This document shows positions 1 through 8,341 of a DNA stretch of 64,000 nt, one piece after another. A program made the translations under genes and the position numbers. The notes below the pieces were generated by a model that searched no databases, was not told where the DNA came from, and saw only the letters and a program-made list of their open reading frames with translations. Within the stretch, counting starts at the first letter, position 1, and each line of letters starts with the position of its first letter. This stretch comes from Brachybacterium sp042666875 (lineage in GTDB: Bacteria > Actinomycetota > Actinomycetes > Actinomycetales > Dermabacteraceae), in NCBI RefSeq assembly GCF_042666875.1, contig NZ_JBHTCX010000002.1:310001-374000 (forward strand), written 5' to 3'.

Positions 1-134
1 TTGCCTTCATCACCGGCCAGCGCGACCTGGGTGAATGGGACGCCTACGTCGAGGAGCTCGAGGGCCAGAACATGACCTCGTACATCGACATCGTCAACGG
101 CGCCTACCAGCGCTACCAGGAAGCGAACGGCTGA
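1..134 (+). CDS. Sugar ABC transporter substrate-binding protein, C-terminal fragment
   Basis: Only the last 43 codons are present; the reading frame enters from the left edge (first full codon at base 3) and stops with TGA at 132-134. The tail reads AFITGQRDLGEWDAYVEEL and continues with NMTSYIDIVNGAYQ, which is typical of the C-terminus of family 1 extracellular solute-binding lipoproteins of the LplA type, where a segment like TG..(S/D)L.EWD.YV..L is usual. The protein would bind an oligosaccharide outside the membrane for an ABC importer whose other genes lie left of the window. Its position just before GH42 and a YesL-like gene fits a sugar-uptake operon. The substrate cannot be told from the fragment. 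Confidence 0.72.
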   Translation, partial: AFITGQRDLGEWDAYVEELEGQNMTSYIDIVNGAYQRYQEANG

Positions 135-146
135 GGCGATCGGGGT

Positions 147-171
147 CGGCCGCTGCCACGCGCAGCGGCCG
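147..171 (+). terminator. Intergenic hairpin after the solute-binding protein gene
   Basis: A perfect 10-bp stem (CGGCCGCTGC and its complement) with a 5-base loop begins 12 bases after the stop codon. There is no long T-run, as is usual in high-GC actinobacteria. It may end or attenuate the transporter transcript before the GH42 gene, or stabilise the upstream mRNA. Confidence 0.6.
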
Positions 172-270
172 GCCCCGTCCCGTCGACCCGCCCTCGGACC
201 GGCAACGCCGGTCCGTCCGCACTGCGTCCGCACTGTCCCGCAGTCCCCGCGACCCCAGGAGCTCCCTTCC

Positions 271-2295
271 ATGCCCCTCCCTCCGCTGACCCGCATCGGC
301 TACGGCGGCGACTACAACCCCGAGCAGTGGCCCGAGCAGATCTGGGAGGAGGACTACCGAGCCTTCGACCTGGCAGCCATCGACACCGTCACCGTCGGCG
401 TCTTCATCTGGTCGCTGACCCAGCCCGCCGAGGAGACCTACGACTTCACGGTCCTGGACCGGATCATCGACAAGGCCGAGGCGGAAGGGCGCCAGGTGTG
501 CCTGGCCACCGGAACCGGCGGCATGCCGCCATGGTTGGCCCACGAATATCCAGAGGTCACCCGCACCGATTTCGAGGGACGGCGGCACCTCTACGGACAG
601 CGGCACAACTTCTGCCCCTCCTCGCCGGCACACCGACGGCTGTCCGGGGAGCTTGCGCGCCGCGTCGCCGAACGCTACGGACAACGTGACTGCGTGATCG
701 CCTGGCACGTCGCCAACGAGTACGGCGGTGCCTGCTACTGCGAGCTGTGCGCCGCCGAGTTCCGCCGCTGGCTGCGGGAGAAGTACGGCGACCTCGAGAC
801 GCTGAACCACGCCTGGAACACCACGTTCTGGTCCCACCGCTTCACGGACTTCGAGCAGATCGTCCCTCCCAGCGCCCTCTCGGAGCACTGGCGAGGACCG
901 GACCACACGGCATTCCAGGGCATCACCTTGGACTACCTCCGCTTCACCTCGGACAACCTGCTGGGCTCCTACCTGATTGAGAAGAACGCGATCCGAGAGC
1001 ACTCCGACAAGCCCGTGACCACGAACTTCATGGGCCTGTTCCGACCCGTCGACTATCACCGGTGGGCCGAGCACCTCGATTTCGCCTCCTGGGACAACTA
1101 CCCGCCCGATCCCGACACCGCGGCGCCACGGATGGCCCTGGCCCATGACCTGATGCGCGGGCTCAAGGGCGGCCAGCCGTTCTGGCTGATGGAGCAGACG
1201 CCGTCGACGACCGCCAGCCGCGACGTCAACGCCGTCAAGCGGCCCGGGATCATGCGGCTGTGGACGTGGCAGGCGGTCGCCCACGGGGCCGACGCCGCCC
1301 TGTTCTTCCAGATGCGCCACTCCCGCGGAGCCTGCGAGAAGTACCACGGCGCCGTCATCGGTCACTCCGGCCGCACCGACACCCGCACCTTCACCGAGGT
1401 CGCACAGCTCGGCCACGAGTTCGAGGCTCTCGGCGACACGCTTCTGGATGCCCGCACCCCGGCCCGGGTGGCGCTGCTGTTCGATTGGGATTCGTGGTGG
1501 GCGGTCGAGATCTCCGACGGCCCGAATCGCCACGTCAAGTACCCCCGCGTCATGCTCGCCCACTACCGCTCTCTCTGGGAGGCCGGGGCGCAGGTGGATG
1601 TCCTCCCGGTCACCGCGGACCTGTCGGGATACGACGTGGTGGTCGCGCCGCTGCTGCACATGATCAAAGGTGATACGGCCGAGAGGCTCGAGGCGGTCGC
1701 CCGCCGCGGTGGCACCGTGCTCAGCACGGTGCTGGCCGGCCGCGTCGACGAGGACGACAACGCGTTCCTGGCCGACGTGCCCGGCCCGCTCGCGAGTCTG
1801 TTCGGTATCCGCATCGACGAGACCGACGCCCAGCCCGTCGGGGTCATCAACCCTGTCCAGTTCCCCGAGACGGAAGTCGGCGGCAGCCTCGTCTTCGACC
1901 TCATCCAGCCCGACGGCGCCGAGACCGTCGCGACCTTCGGCGCAGACTTCTATGCCGGCATGCCCGCCATCACGCGCCACCGCACGGGCCGGGGTGAGGC
2001 CTGGTACGTCGGCACCGTGCTCGACGACCAGGGGATCGACATCGTCATCCGCCGGATCCTGCGGCGCCACGATCTGCTCGGTCCCTTCGCCGACGTTGAG
2101 GGCGTCGAGCTGGCGATCCGCGGCACAGGACCCGAGGCGGTCCACCACGTGCTGAACCACGCGAGCGAGCCCCGCCGTCTCCGTGCGCACCTGGAGGCGA
2201 CCGACCTGCTGAGCGGGCGGGAGATCGCCGAGGGTGACGAGATCGAGCTGGCCCCCGCCGATATCCTGGTGCTCCGTCCCCGCGCCCGGTGCTGA
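271..2295 (+). CDS. GH42 family beta-galactosidase
   Basis: This 674-residue protein is a complete GH42 glycosidase that hydrolyses terminal beta-galactosides (some members also accept arabinosides). The N-terminus carries the family start GYGGDYNPEQWP. The acid/base glutamate is E150 in WHVANEYGG and the nucleophile is E308 in FWLMEQTPS. Four cysteines C115, C155, C157 and C160 match the structural zinc site of thermophilic GH42 enzymes. A trimerisation domain and a small beta domain fill the C-terminal 280 residues. No signal peptide is seen, so it acts in the cytoplasm. The ATG is preceded by AGGAG at a 9-base spacing. It sits between a sugar-binding protein gene and a YesL-like gene, suggesting action on oligosaccharides imported by that transporter. 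Confidence 0.93.
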   Translation: MPLPPLTRIGYGGDYNPEQWPEQIWEEDYRAFDLAAIDTVTVGVFIWSLTQPAEETYDFTVLDRIIDKAEAEGRQVCLATGTGGMPPWLAHEYPEVTRTDFEGRRHLYGQRHNFCPSSPAHRRLSGELARRVAERYGQRDCVIAWHVANEYGGACYCELCAAEFRRWLREKYGDLETLNHAWNTTFWSHRFTDFEQIVPPSALSEHWRGPDHTAFQGITLDYLRFTSDNLLGSYLIEKNAIREHSDKPVTTNFMGLFRPVDYHRWAEHLDFASWDNYPPDPDTAAPRMALAHDLMRGLKGGQPFWLMEQTPSTTASRDVNAVKRPGIMRLWTWQAVAHGADAALFFQMRHSRGACEKYHGAVIGHSGRTDTRTFTEVAQLGHEFEALGDTLLDARTPARVALLFDWDSWWAVEISDGPNRHVKYPRVMLAHYRSLWEAGAQVDVLPVTADLSGYDVVVAPLLHMIKGDTAERLEAVARRGGTVLSTVLAGRVDEDDNAFLADVPGPLASLFGIRIDETDAQPVGVINPVQFPETEVGGSLVFDLIQPDGAETVATFGADFYAGMPAITRHRTGRGEAWYVGTVLDDQGIDIVIRRILRRHDLLGPFADVEGVELAIRGTGPEAVHHVLNHASEPRRLRAHLEATDLLSGREIAEGDEIELAPADILVLRPRARC

Positions 2296-2352
2296 TCGCA
2301 TGGCCACCGCGCCCCGTGCTGCGGACGCAGCGCACCGAGGAGGAGACGCCCC

Positions 2353-3114
2353 GTGACCGAGCCGACGCGGGATGACCGCACCACCTTCACCCGCGTGACC
2401 GAGGGCATCTACTGGTTCCTGGTCGTGGATGTGCTGATCGTGCTCGCCTCGTCGCCGACGATCGTGGTGTGGTTGCTGCTGGCGCGCGAAGCCAGCAACA
2501 TCCCGCTGTATCTCGCCTCGCTCCTGCTCGCGCTGCCGGCGATCTCGGCCGCCCTGTACGCCTGGCGGAAACGTGCCGAGGATCCCGACCCCATCCCCGT
2601 CCGGATCTTCCTGCGCGGATACAGGCAGAACGCGCTCGACAGCCTCAAGGTCGGGGTACCGGCCGCCCTGGTGCTCATGGTGCTCAGCATCAACATCGCC
2701 TATGGCGACAGCGCAGGGACCGGCGCGCTGATCCTGGCGTTCGCGATCCTGGCGGCGATCGTGGTGCTGATCGCCGCCCGCGGACTCTCCATCGTCTCGA
2801 CCTTCAGGTTCCGGCTCGTCGACGCGCTGCGTCTGTCCGTCTTCACCCTGCTGACGATGCCGCTGCGAACGCTCTCCCTGATCTCGCTCGGCGTGCTGGT
2901 GGCGGGGATCAGTCTGTTCGTCGGTGACTACGCCTTCCTGTTCCTCGCCTCGCTGCTGACGTTCGCGGTGTGGACCTCGGAGAAGCCGGTGCTGGCGCGT
3001 CTGCGCGCGGAGTTCGTGGCCTCCGAGAGCGCCTCGACCGACGGCGACAGCGCAGCGGACGACGACACCGCCGCGGGTGGAGACGCGCGCCAGGACGGTG
3101 CACCAGCTGGCTGA
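2353..3114 (+). CDS. YesL-like DUF624 membrane protein
   Basis: A 253-residue protein with about five predicted membrane segments (near residues 19-42, 48-66, 98-118, 124-145 and 170-215) and a charged C-terminal tail rich in Asp, Ala and Gly. Length, the N-terminal EGIYWFLVVDVLIVLASSP segment and position next to sugar ABC genes fit the DUF624/YesL family, which is regularly found with oligosaccharide ABC transporters and glycoside hydrolases but has no proven biochemical role. The start is GTG, chosen because GAGGAGGAG lies just upstream. The 57-base gap after the GH42 gene suggests one transcript. Confidence 0.8.
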   Translation: MTEPTRDDRTTFTRVTEGIYWFLVVDVLIVLASSPTIVVWLLLAREASNIPLYLASLLLALPAISAALYAWRKRAEDPDPIPVRIFLRGYRQNALDSLKVGVPAALVLMVLSINIAYGDSAGTGALILAFAILAAIVVLIAARGLSIVSTFRFRLVDALRLSVFTLLTMPLRTLSLISLGVLVAGISLFVGDYAFLFLASLLTFAVWTSEKPVLARLRAEFVASESASTDGDSAADDDTAAGGDARQDGAPAG

Positions 3115-3198
3115 ACAGGCCGGCCCGCCCTGGCGGCCACTGCCGCGATCGGTTCGGACGAGTTCTCCGATCCCGCCGCGGAGCGTGCGTCGCTGCCC

Positions 3199-3204
3199 TA
3201 CCGT
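3199..3204 (+). promoter_or_regulatory. -10 element for a leaderless transcript
   Basis: TACCGT followed by exactly six bases and then the ATG at 3211, with no Shine-Dalgarno sequence; the transcript probably starts at or within a base of the start codon. Confidence 0.5.
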
Positions 3205-3210
3205 CATGCC

Positions 3211-3903
3211 ATGGACATCATTCTGATGAGCGGGCTCTGGCTGGACGCGACGGTGTGGGACGACGTCGCCCGGAACCTCGAGGGAACGGGCCATCGAGCG
3301 GTCCCGCTCACGCTGCCCGGGCAGGGAGACGGCAATGCCGAGGCGACGCTGGCGGACCAGATCGCTGCGGCGGCAGCGGCGGTCGACGCGGCCGACGGCG
3401 AACCGTTCCTCGTGGGACACTCCGCGTCGTCGGCACTGGCCTGGCTGGTCGCCGATGCCCGGCCGGACCAGGTGGCCGGGGTGGGCATGATCGGAGGCAT
3501 TCCCGGACAGGACGGATCCCCGTACGCCGATTTCTTCCCGATCCAGGACGGCACCATGCCCTTCCCAGGATGGGAGCCGTTCGCCGGCCCGGACTCGGCG
3601 GACCTGGACGAGGCGACGAAGGAGCATGTGGCCCTGAACGCCATACCCGTGCCCGCCGGTGTCGCCCAGGCGCGGGTCGAGCTCACCGACCCGCGCCGCT
3701 ACGACGTCCCGGTGGTGCTGTTCTGCCCGGAGTTCAGCGTCGAGCAGGCCGAGCAGTGGATCGGCGCCGGAGACGTCCCCGAACTGGCGAAGGCTACGGA
3801 TCTCAGATTCGTCGACATCGACTCAGGGCACTGGCCGATGCTGAGCGCACCGGCAGAACTGGCGCGGCTCCTCGCCCGTGCCGCTGATGACCTCGCGCGC
3901 TGA
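3211..3903 (+). CDS. Alpha/beta hydrolase
   Basis: A 230-residue single-domain alpha/beta hydrolase. It starts directly with the first beta strand (MDIILMSGLWLD), has an oxyanion region near W10, the nucleophile elbow GHSAS with S71, an acidic strand end in VLFCPEF and the catalytic histidine in DIDSGHWPM close to the C-terminus. No signal peptide is present. It resembles small esterases of the EstA/RsbQ-like group; the substrate is unknown. The ATG lacks a ribosome binding site and is six bases downstream of TACCGT, so translation is likely leaderless. The next gene, another hydrolase, starts 21 bases later and may be cotranscribed. Confidence 0.8.
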   Translation: MDIILMSGLWLDATVWDDVARNLEGTGHRAVPLTLPGQGDGNAEATLADQIAAAAAAVDAADGEPFLVGHSASSALAWLVADARPDQVAGVGMIGGIPGQDGSPYADFFPIQDGTMPFPGWEPFAGPDSADLDEATKEHVALNAIPVPAGVAQARVELTDPRRYDVPVVLFCPEFSVEQAEQWIGAGDVPELAKATDLRFVDIDSGHWPMLSAPAELARLLARAADDLAR

Positions 3904-3924
3904 GCGCCGCTGCGGAGACTGACT

Positions 3925-4770
3925 ATGGCGACGAACTCGAGCACACCGACCTCGACTTCCCTCACCGACCCCGCTCGCCGCGCCCACGGCAACAACGGGC
4001 CGCGCCCCGTACGGATCCACGAGTGGCGTGCCGAGCAGGGGCCTCCGCCGATGGTGCTGCTCTCCCACGGAACCGGAGGCCAGGCGCAGGACCTGGCGTG
4101 GTGGGCGGCAGGGCTCTGCGCCGCGGGATTCGATGTTCTCGCGGTCGATCATCACGGCAACACCTCGGTCGAGCCCTATGTGGCCGAGGCGTTCGTGCGC
4201 TGGTGGGACCGACCGCAGGACCTGTCGTTCGCTCTGGACCAGGTCGAGGTGCGGGGACCGGTCGGCGTCGCCGGGTTCTCCCTCGGCGGGTACACGGCGG
4301 CGGCGATCTGCGGGGCGCGCCTCGACCGCGAGGTGTGCTCGGCGCTGCGCACGGGCGCCCTCGACCTGCCCGGACCTCCCGAGTACCCCGGTCTTGCCGA
4401 GGAGCTGCGTACCCGTGACGAGGCCGGGACGGTGCAGGACTGGGCCGCTAGGGCGAGCAGCGACCACCGTGATCGCCGGGTGCGCTCCGGCTTCCTGCTG
4501 TGCCCGGCGCTGGGCCCCCTGCTGGAGCCCGAGAGCCTCGCCGCGATCGACGTGCCGGTGGCGGTGCGGTGGACGGCCTCCGACACCGAGGCTCCGCCGG
4601 AGGAGAACGGGGTGCGGTATGCCCGTGGGATCCCCGGCGCCGACGGGGACACCGTCGGCGGTCCGGACTCCGGCCACTACGGCTTCGTGATGCCCGAGTA
4701 CGACGATCCGCAGGCCAAGGCCGACGTGATGGCGGAGTCGATCACCTTCTTCCGGCGAACACTCGGCTGA
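3925..4770 (+). CDS. Dienelactone hydrolase-like alpha/beta hydrolase
   Basis: This 281-residue cytoplasmic protein has the layout of COG4188-type predicted dienelactone hydrolases and platelet-activating-factor acetylhydrolase-like esterases. It contains an oxyanion loop SHGTGG near residue 50, a strand ending in VDHHGN, the nucleophile elbow GFSLGG near residue 118, and a late catalytic histidine in DSGHYGF near residue 248. GGAG precedes the ATG by seven bases, and the gene lies 21 bases after the previous hydrolase gene. The substrate is unknown. It converges on the alpha-glucuronidase gene, so it is a separate unit from the xylan genes. Confidence 0.78.
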   Translation: MATNSSTPTSTSLTDPARRAHGNNGPRPVRIHEWRAEQGPPPMVLLSHGTGGQAQDLAWWAAGLCAAGFDVLAVDHHGNTSVEPYVAEAFVRWWDRPQDLSFALDQVEVRGPVGVAGFSLGGYTAAAICGARLDREVCSALRTGALDLPGPPEYPGLAEELRTRDEAGTVQDWAARASSDHRDRRVRSGFLLCPALGPLLEPESLAAIDVPVAVRWTASDTEAPPEENGVRYARGIPGADGDTVGGPDSGHYGFVMPEYDDPQAKADVMAESITFFRRTLG

Positions 4771-4859
4771 GCCGACTACCCGCCTCGGCCTCCACGGCGA
4801 ACTCGCGAGGATTCGCCCGGCGGCGGAGGCGCCGGCACCCGCAGTCCGTGGAGCCGTGG

Positions 4860-6989
4860 TCAGTAGGTGGGCCGGCCGCTGGCGTCGGGGATCCCGGAGG
4901 CGCGGAAGAAGTAGGTGCGCAGCTGGTCCCGCCACTCCAGCGCGGAACGCTCCTGCTCGCCCAGCAGCTCGTCGACGCGGTCGTGCAGTTCCGACGGAAC
5001 CTTCCCGGCCAGCTCCTGCCAGCGCGGTCGCAGCCGCAGTACGCGCTCGTACCCGTCGGCCCGGGAATCGTAGATGTGCTGGATGACCGTCTTCCCGCTG
5101 CGGAGTCGGTGCGTGTAGGACACGTGGTGGAAGAACAGCAGCAGCTCGTCCGGACAGGTGGATGGGTCCTCATAGGTCGAGGCCCAGGGCTCGGGGTAGA
5201 GGCCGGCGTATCCGGTCCCGGTGGCGACGGTGCGATCCACCCCGATCCCGTCGCGGTCGGCGAAGTGGTACGTGCCCCACGGGGTGTACTCGTAGCCGTC
5301 GACGTCGGGCCCGTAGTGGTGGCCGGGCCGCACCATGAAGCCGACCCCGAGCGGCGCGGTGTAGCTCTCGTACAGCTGCCACGATGCGTCCATCAGGTCG
5401 TGGAGGACCTCGCTGACCTCCGGGGCGGGCCCGAAGGTGGCCCGGATCCACTCCTCCAGGATCCCCGTCGGGCTCGCCGTCGGGTCCCAGGCCTGCCGGC
5501 CCAGCGCGAAGAGGTTCGCCTGCGCAAGCGGGTGGCCGGTCCAGAACTCGTCGGCGCCGACGTTGGAGACTGCGACCACGCCGCCGCGACCGCGCGCGAC
5601 CAGGTCGGAGACCGTCGGGGCACTGCTGTCACCGAAGCGGAAGTTGAGATTCTCCCGCCACCAGGGCGCGAGGTAGCAGATGTGCTTCTGCTGGCCGGTG
5701 TACTCCTGGGTGACCTGGAATTCGACGGCCAGACGCGTGCAGGGCATGGCGCCGAGCACGGGGGAGATGGGCTCGCGGGTCTGGAAGTCCAGTGGACCGT
5801 GCTTGACCTGCAGGACCACGTTGTCGTCGAACGCGCCGTCCAGCGGCGCGAAGTGGTCGTGCGCGGCCCGCGCCCGATCGGTGGACCGGTCCCGCCAGTC
5901 CTGACGATGGTTGTAGACGAAGGCGCGCCAGAACACCTCGCCGCCGTGCGGGGCGAGCGCCCGGCCCAGCATGTTGGCCCCGTCGGCATGGTGACGGCCG
6001 TAGGCGAACGGACCGGGCTGGCCCTCCGAATCGGCCTTGACGACGAAGCCGCCGAAATCCGGGATGGCTTCGTACACGTCACCGGCCGCGCGCTCCCACC
6101 ATCGCTGGACCGCCGGATCGAGCGGATCGGCTGTCTCCACACCGCCCAGCACCATGGGGGAGGCGAAGGAGACCGACAGGAACGTCGCGATGCCGTGGGC
6201 GCGGAAGATGCTCGCCAACCGGGCGACGGAGTCGAGCCGCTCGGTCAGCAGCGTCGTCTCGCGGGCGTGGACGTTGACATTGTTGATCGCGACCCGGTTG
6301 ATGCCGATGGAGGCGAGCAGCCGCGCATAGTGCTCGACACGGCCGAGGTCCGCCCGCAGCTCGCCATCCTCGTAGAACAACGAGCCGCCGGCGTAGCCGC
6401 GCTCGACCTGTCCCATCACGGGATGGACCTCGAGGTTGTCCCAGTGATCGAGCATCCGGATCGCGTGCCGTGGGGCATGGATCTCCCACTGGCCCGCGCC
6501 GGCCGAGCTCGTCGGCTCGGGCGGCGCTGCCAGCAGCGTCGCGTAGAAGCCGTACAGCAGCCCGCGCTCGCCGCCGCCGATCACGTCGATCCGCTCCGGG
6601 GCCGAACGCAGGGCGAAGGCTTCGGGACCGGCCGCGGCGAGCTCGGCCAGCACGTCCACGAACTCGTTCTGCGTACCGGCGGTGGCTTCGTCACTGGCCC
6701 CGGGATCGGCTGGCGCGGCCGTCCCGTCGGGGACTCCCGAGTCCCGCGCCCCGGCAGCCTCGTGCAGATGCAGGACAGCCGCGGGGCGGCCCGACGGCGC
6801 GAGGGCACGCAATCGCGCCACCTCCGCCTGCAGCGTGGGGACCAGGCCACCGTCGGCGTGGAACTCGACGGTGCCCGGCAGGCGCGCCGCTGCGTGCGCC
6901 CCGAGCCACGCGAGGTCCGCCCCGACAGGGCGATCGTGGTCGAACCGGTCGACGGGCGCTGCAAGGTCGGACTGGTCGGTGTGGTTCAC
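4860..6989 (-). CDS. aguA: GH67 alpha-glucuronidase
   Basis: A 709-residue GH67 enzyme that removes 4-O-methyl-glucuronic acid from the non-reducing end of xylo-oligosaccharides. The family core is clear: GGFVVKADSEGQPGP holds the general acid glutamate, and VVLQVKHGPLDFQ followed by EFQVTQEYTGQ carries the paired base residues (Asp and Glu) typical of the family. The C-terminal third (WGTYHFADRDGIGVDRT) is also characteristic. There is no signal peptide, in keeping with intracellular action on imported oligosaccharides. The reading frame is open for another 24 codons upstream, but the GTG at 6989 is preceded by GGAGA and the upstream residues look non-coding. It lies downstream of the acetyl xylan esterase gene in the same direction, probably one operon. 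Confidence 0.92.
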   Translation of the reverse strand: MNHTDQSDLAAPVDRFDHDRPVGADLAWLGAHAAARLPGTVEFHADGGLVPTLQAEVARLRALAPSGRPAAVLHLHEAAGARDSGVPDGTAAPADPGASDEATAGTQNEFVDVLAELAAAGPEAFALRSAPERIDVIGGGERGLLYGFYATLLAAPPEPTSSAGAGQWEIHAPRHAIRMLDHWDNLEVHPVMGQVERGYAGGSLFYEDGELRADLGRVEHYARLLASIGINRVAINNVNVHARETTLLTERLDSVARLASIFRAHGIATFLSVSFASPMVLGGVETADPLDPAVQRWWERAAGDVYEAIPDFGGFVVKADSEGQPGPFAYGRHHADGANMLGRALAPHGGEVFWRAFVYNHRQDWRDRSTDRARAAHDHFAPLDGAFDDNVVLQVKHGPLDFQTREPISPVLGAMPCTRLAVEFQVTQEYTGQQKHICYLAPWWRENLNFRFGDSSAPTVSDLVARGRGGVVAVSNVGADEFWTGHPLAQANLFALGRQAWDPTASPTGILEEWIRATFGPAPEVSEVLHDLMDASWQLYESYTAPLGVGFMVRPGHHYGPDVDGYEYTPWGTYHFADRDGIGVDRTVATGTGYAGLYPEPWASTYEDPSTCPDELLLFFHHVSYTHRLRSGKTVIQHIYDSRADGYERVLRLRPRWQELAGKVPSELHDRVDELLGEQERSALEWRDQLRTYFFRASGIPDASGRPTY

Positions 6990-7136
6990 GGTGCTCTCCG
7001 AACGATCAGGGGCGAGGGGCGCGGGGGAGTGGTGGGGCCGGGAGCGGTGCCGGCAGCGCATCAGGTGCGGCAGCGACCAGGTCCGGCAGCGGCGCCGAGG
7101 CGACGACGGCGGAGGGAAGCACGCCAGTGCGAACTC

Positions 7137-8114
7137 TCAGAGACACTCGCGCAGCCAGTCCAGCTGGCGGCGCTGCTGGACGGGCCCGCCGCCCTCGTGG
7201 TTGTTGAAGGGGTAGACGACCATCTCCCGCTCCGGAGGCGTCCCGGTGGCGCTGCCGTAGTGGTTGTGGGCGGCGAACACGGTCGAGGGCGGGCAGGTCA
7301 CATCTCGCAGCCCCACCGAGAACAGAGCCGGCGCGGTGGCCCGTCGGCCCAGATGCAGAGCGTCGATATAGGACAGCGTGCGGAAGACCTGTTCCTCTGC
7401 GCCGCGGTGGACGGAGAGGTACTGCACGATCTCCTGGTACGGGCTCGCGTCGGTGATGTCCACGGCGCGCCGGATGTGGGTCAGGAAGGGGACGTTGCTG
7501 ATCAGGGCGTCGACGTCGGGAACCAGGCCCGCGGCGGCGAGGGCGAGCCCGCCTCCCTGGCTGTTCCCCGCCACGGCCACGCGCCCGTCGGTCCCGGGCA
7601 GGGCGCGGGCGGCGTCGACGGCACGGGCCGCGTCGGTCAGCAGGCGCGTGAGGTACGACGTCTGCGGGGACTCGATCCCTCGCGTCATCACGCCGGGGAC
7701 GGCCGGCCCGGAGCCGACCGGATCCGGGGTGTGGCCACCGGCGCCGGAGGCGCCCTGGCCACGCGAATCCATCAACAGGTGCGCGTAGCCGGCGCACGCC
7801 CAGGCCAGGCGCTCGAGCGGCTCTCCCCGGCCGCCCCCGTACCCGATGTACTCGACCACGACCGGGAGGTCATGGCTGACGCCGGCGGGCCGGTTGTACC
7901 AGGCGCGGATCGGGGCGCCGTCGTGACCGGCGAAGCTGACGTCGAAGGTCTCCACCAACGAGAGCCCGTTCTCGGTCGCGTCCACCTCGATCAGCACCGG
8001 CTGGGAGCGAGCCCGGTCCAGGGTTTCGCGCCAGAAGTCGTCGAGATCGGCGGGCTCCTCGAGCACCGGCCGATACTCCCGCAGGGCCTCGAGGGGCATG
8101 TCGAACAGGGCCAC
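7137..8114 (-). CDS. axeA: CE7 acetyl xylan esterase / cephalosporin-C deacetylase
   Basis: A 325-residue carbohydrate esterase family 7 protein that deacetylates xylo-oligosaccharides in the cytoplasm. Family marks are the RGQG motif in LLMDSRGQGASG, the nucleophile elbow GNSQGGG near residue 183, the Asp in LRDVTCPPST and the catalytic histidine in NNHEGG near the end. CE7 enzymes form hexamers with the active sites facing an inner cavity that admits only small substrates. A GTG at 8114 with GGAGG upstream is preferred; an ATG five codons earlier (8129) has no site of its own. It is the first gene of the leftward unit with the GH67 gene and is divergent from a LacI regulator. Confidence 0.9.
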   Translation of the reverse strand: MALFDMPLEALREYRPVLEEPADLDDFWRETLDRARSQPVLIEVDATENGLSLVETFDVSFAGHDGAPIRAWYNRPAGVSHDLPVVVEYIGYGGGRGEPLERLAWACAGYAHLLMDSRGQGASGAGGHTPDPVGSGPAVPGVMTRGIESPQTSYLTRLLTDAARAVDAARALPGTDGRVAVAGNSQGGGLALAAAGLVPDVDALISNVPFLTHIRRAVDITDASPYQEIVQYLSVHRGAEEQVFRTLSYIDALHLGRRATAPALFSVGLRDVTCPPSTVFAAHNHYGSATGTPPEREMVVYPFNNHEGGGPVQQRRQLDWLRECL

Positions 8115-8202
8115 GAGGCGCCTCCACATCGATGTGAACCGGTACTGTCGTCGTCATCAGGAAGGCCGCATCGGTGCGACCGCCGAATGGCAGAAAGTGC
8201 CC

Positions 8203-8222
8203 GAAAATTCGTCGGAATTTTC
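8203..8222. promoter_or_regulatory. Probable LacI-type operator between axeA and its regulator
   Basis: A perfect inverted repeat GAAAATTC-N4-GAATTTTC lies in an A/T-rich island of the divergent spacer, upstream of TAGGCT at 8233-8238. Its place between the esterase gene and the LacI gene suggests it controls one or both directions. LacI operators usually have a shorter centre, so the exact binder is inferred. Confidence 0.6.
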
Positions 8223-8341
8223 TCTCAGGGTTTAGGCTAGAGTCCCCGACGTGGCCGGTCAAGGCAGTCCGGCGCGGGATATCCTCCAGGGTGCCGGGGG
8301 CGACGTGGGGCCGTATCGAGACGCGAGGATGAGGACAGGAC

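Noticed and set aside
94..3627. Very long minus-strand open frame (1177 codons) opposite the GH42 gene
   Set aside because: It runs antisense through three well-supported plus-strand genes and is Arg/Gly/His-rich; in high-GC DNA the antisense frame is often open.
7062..7136. Further N-terminal extension of aguA or a small gene in the axeA-aguA spacer
   Set aside because: The residues are Arg/His/Pro-rich without conservation clues, and a good GTG with ribosome binding site lies at 6989.
4500..8240. Long plus-strand open frame opposite aguA and axeA
   Set aside because: It crosses two complete enzymes on the other strand and starts inside a third gene.
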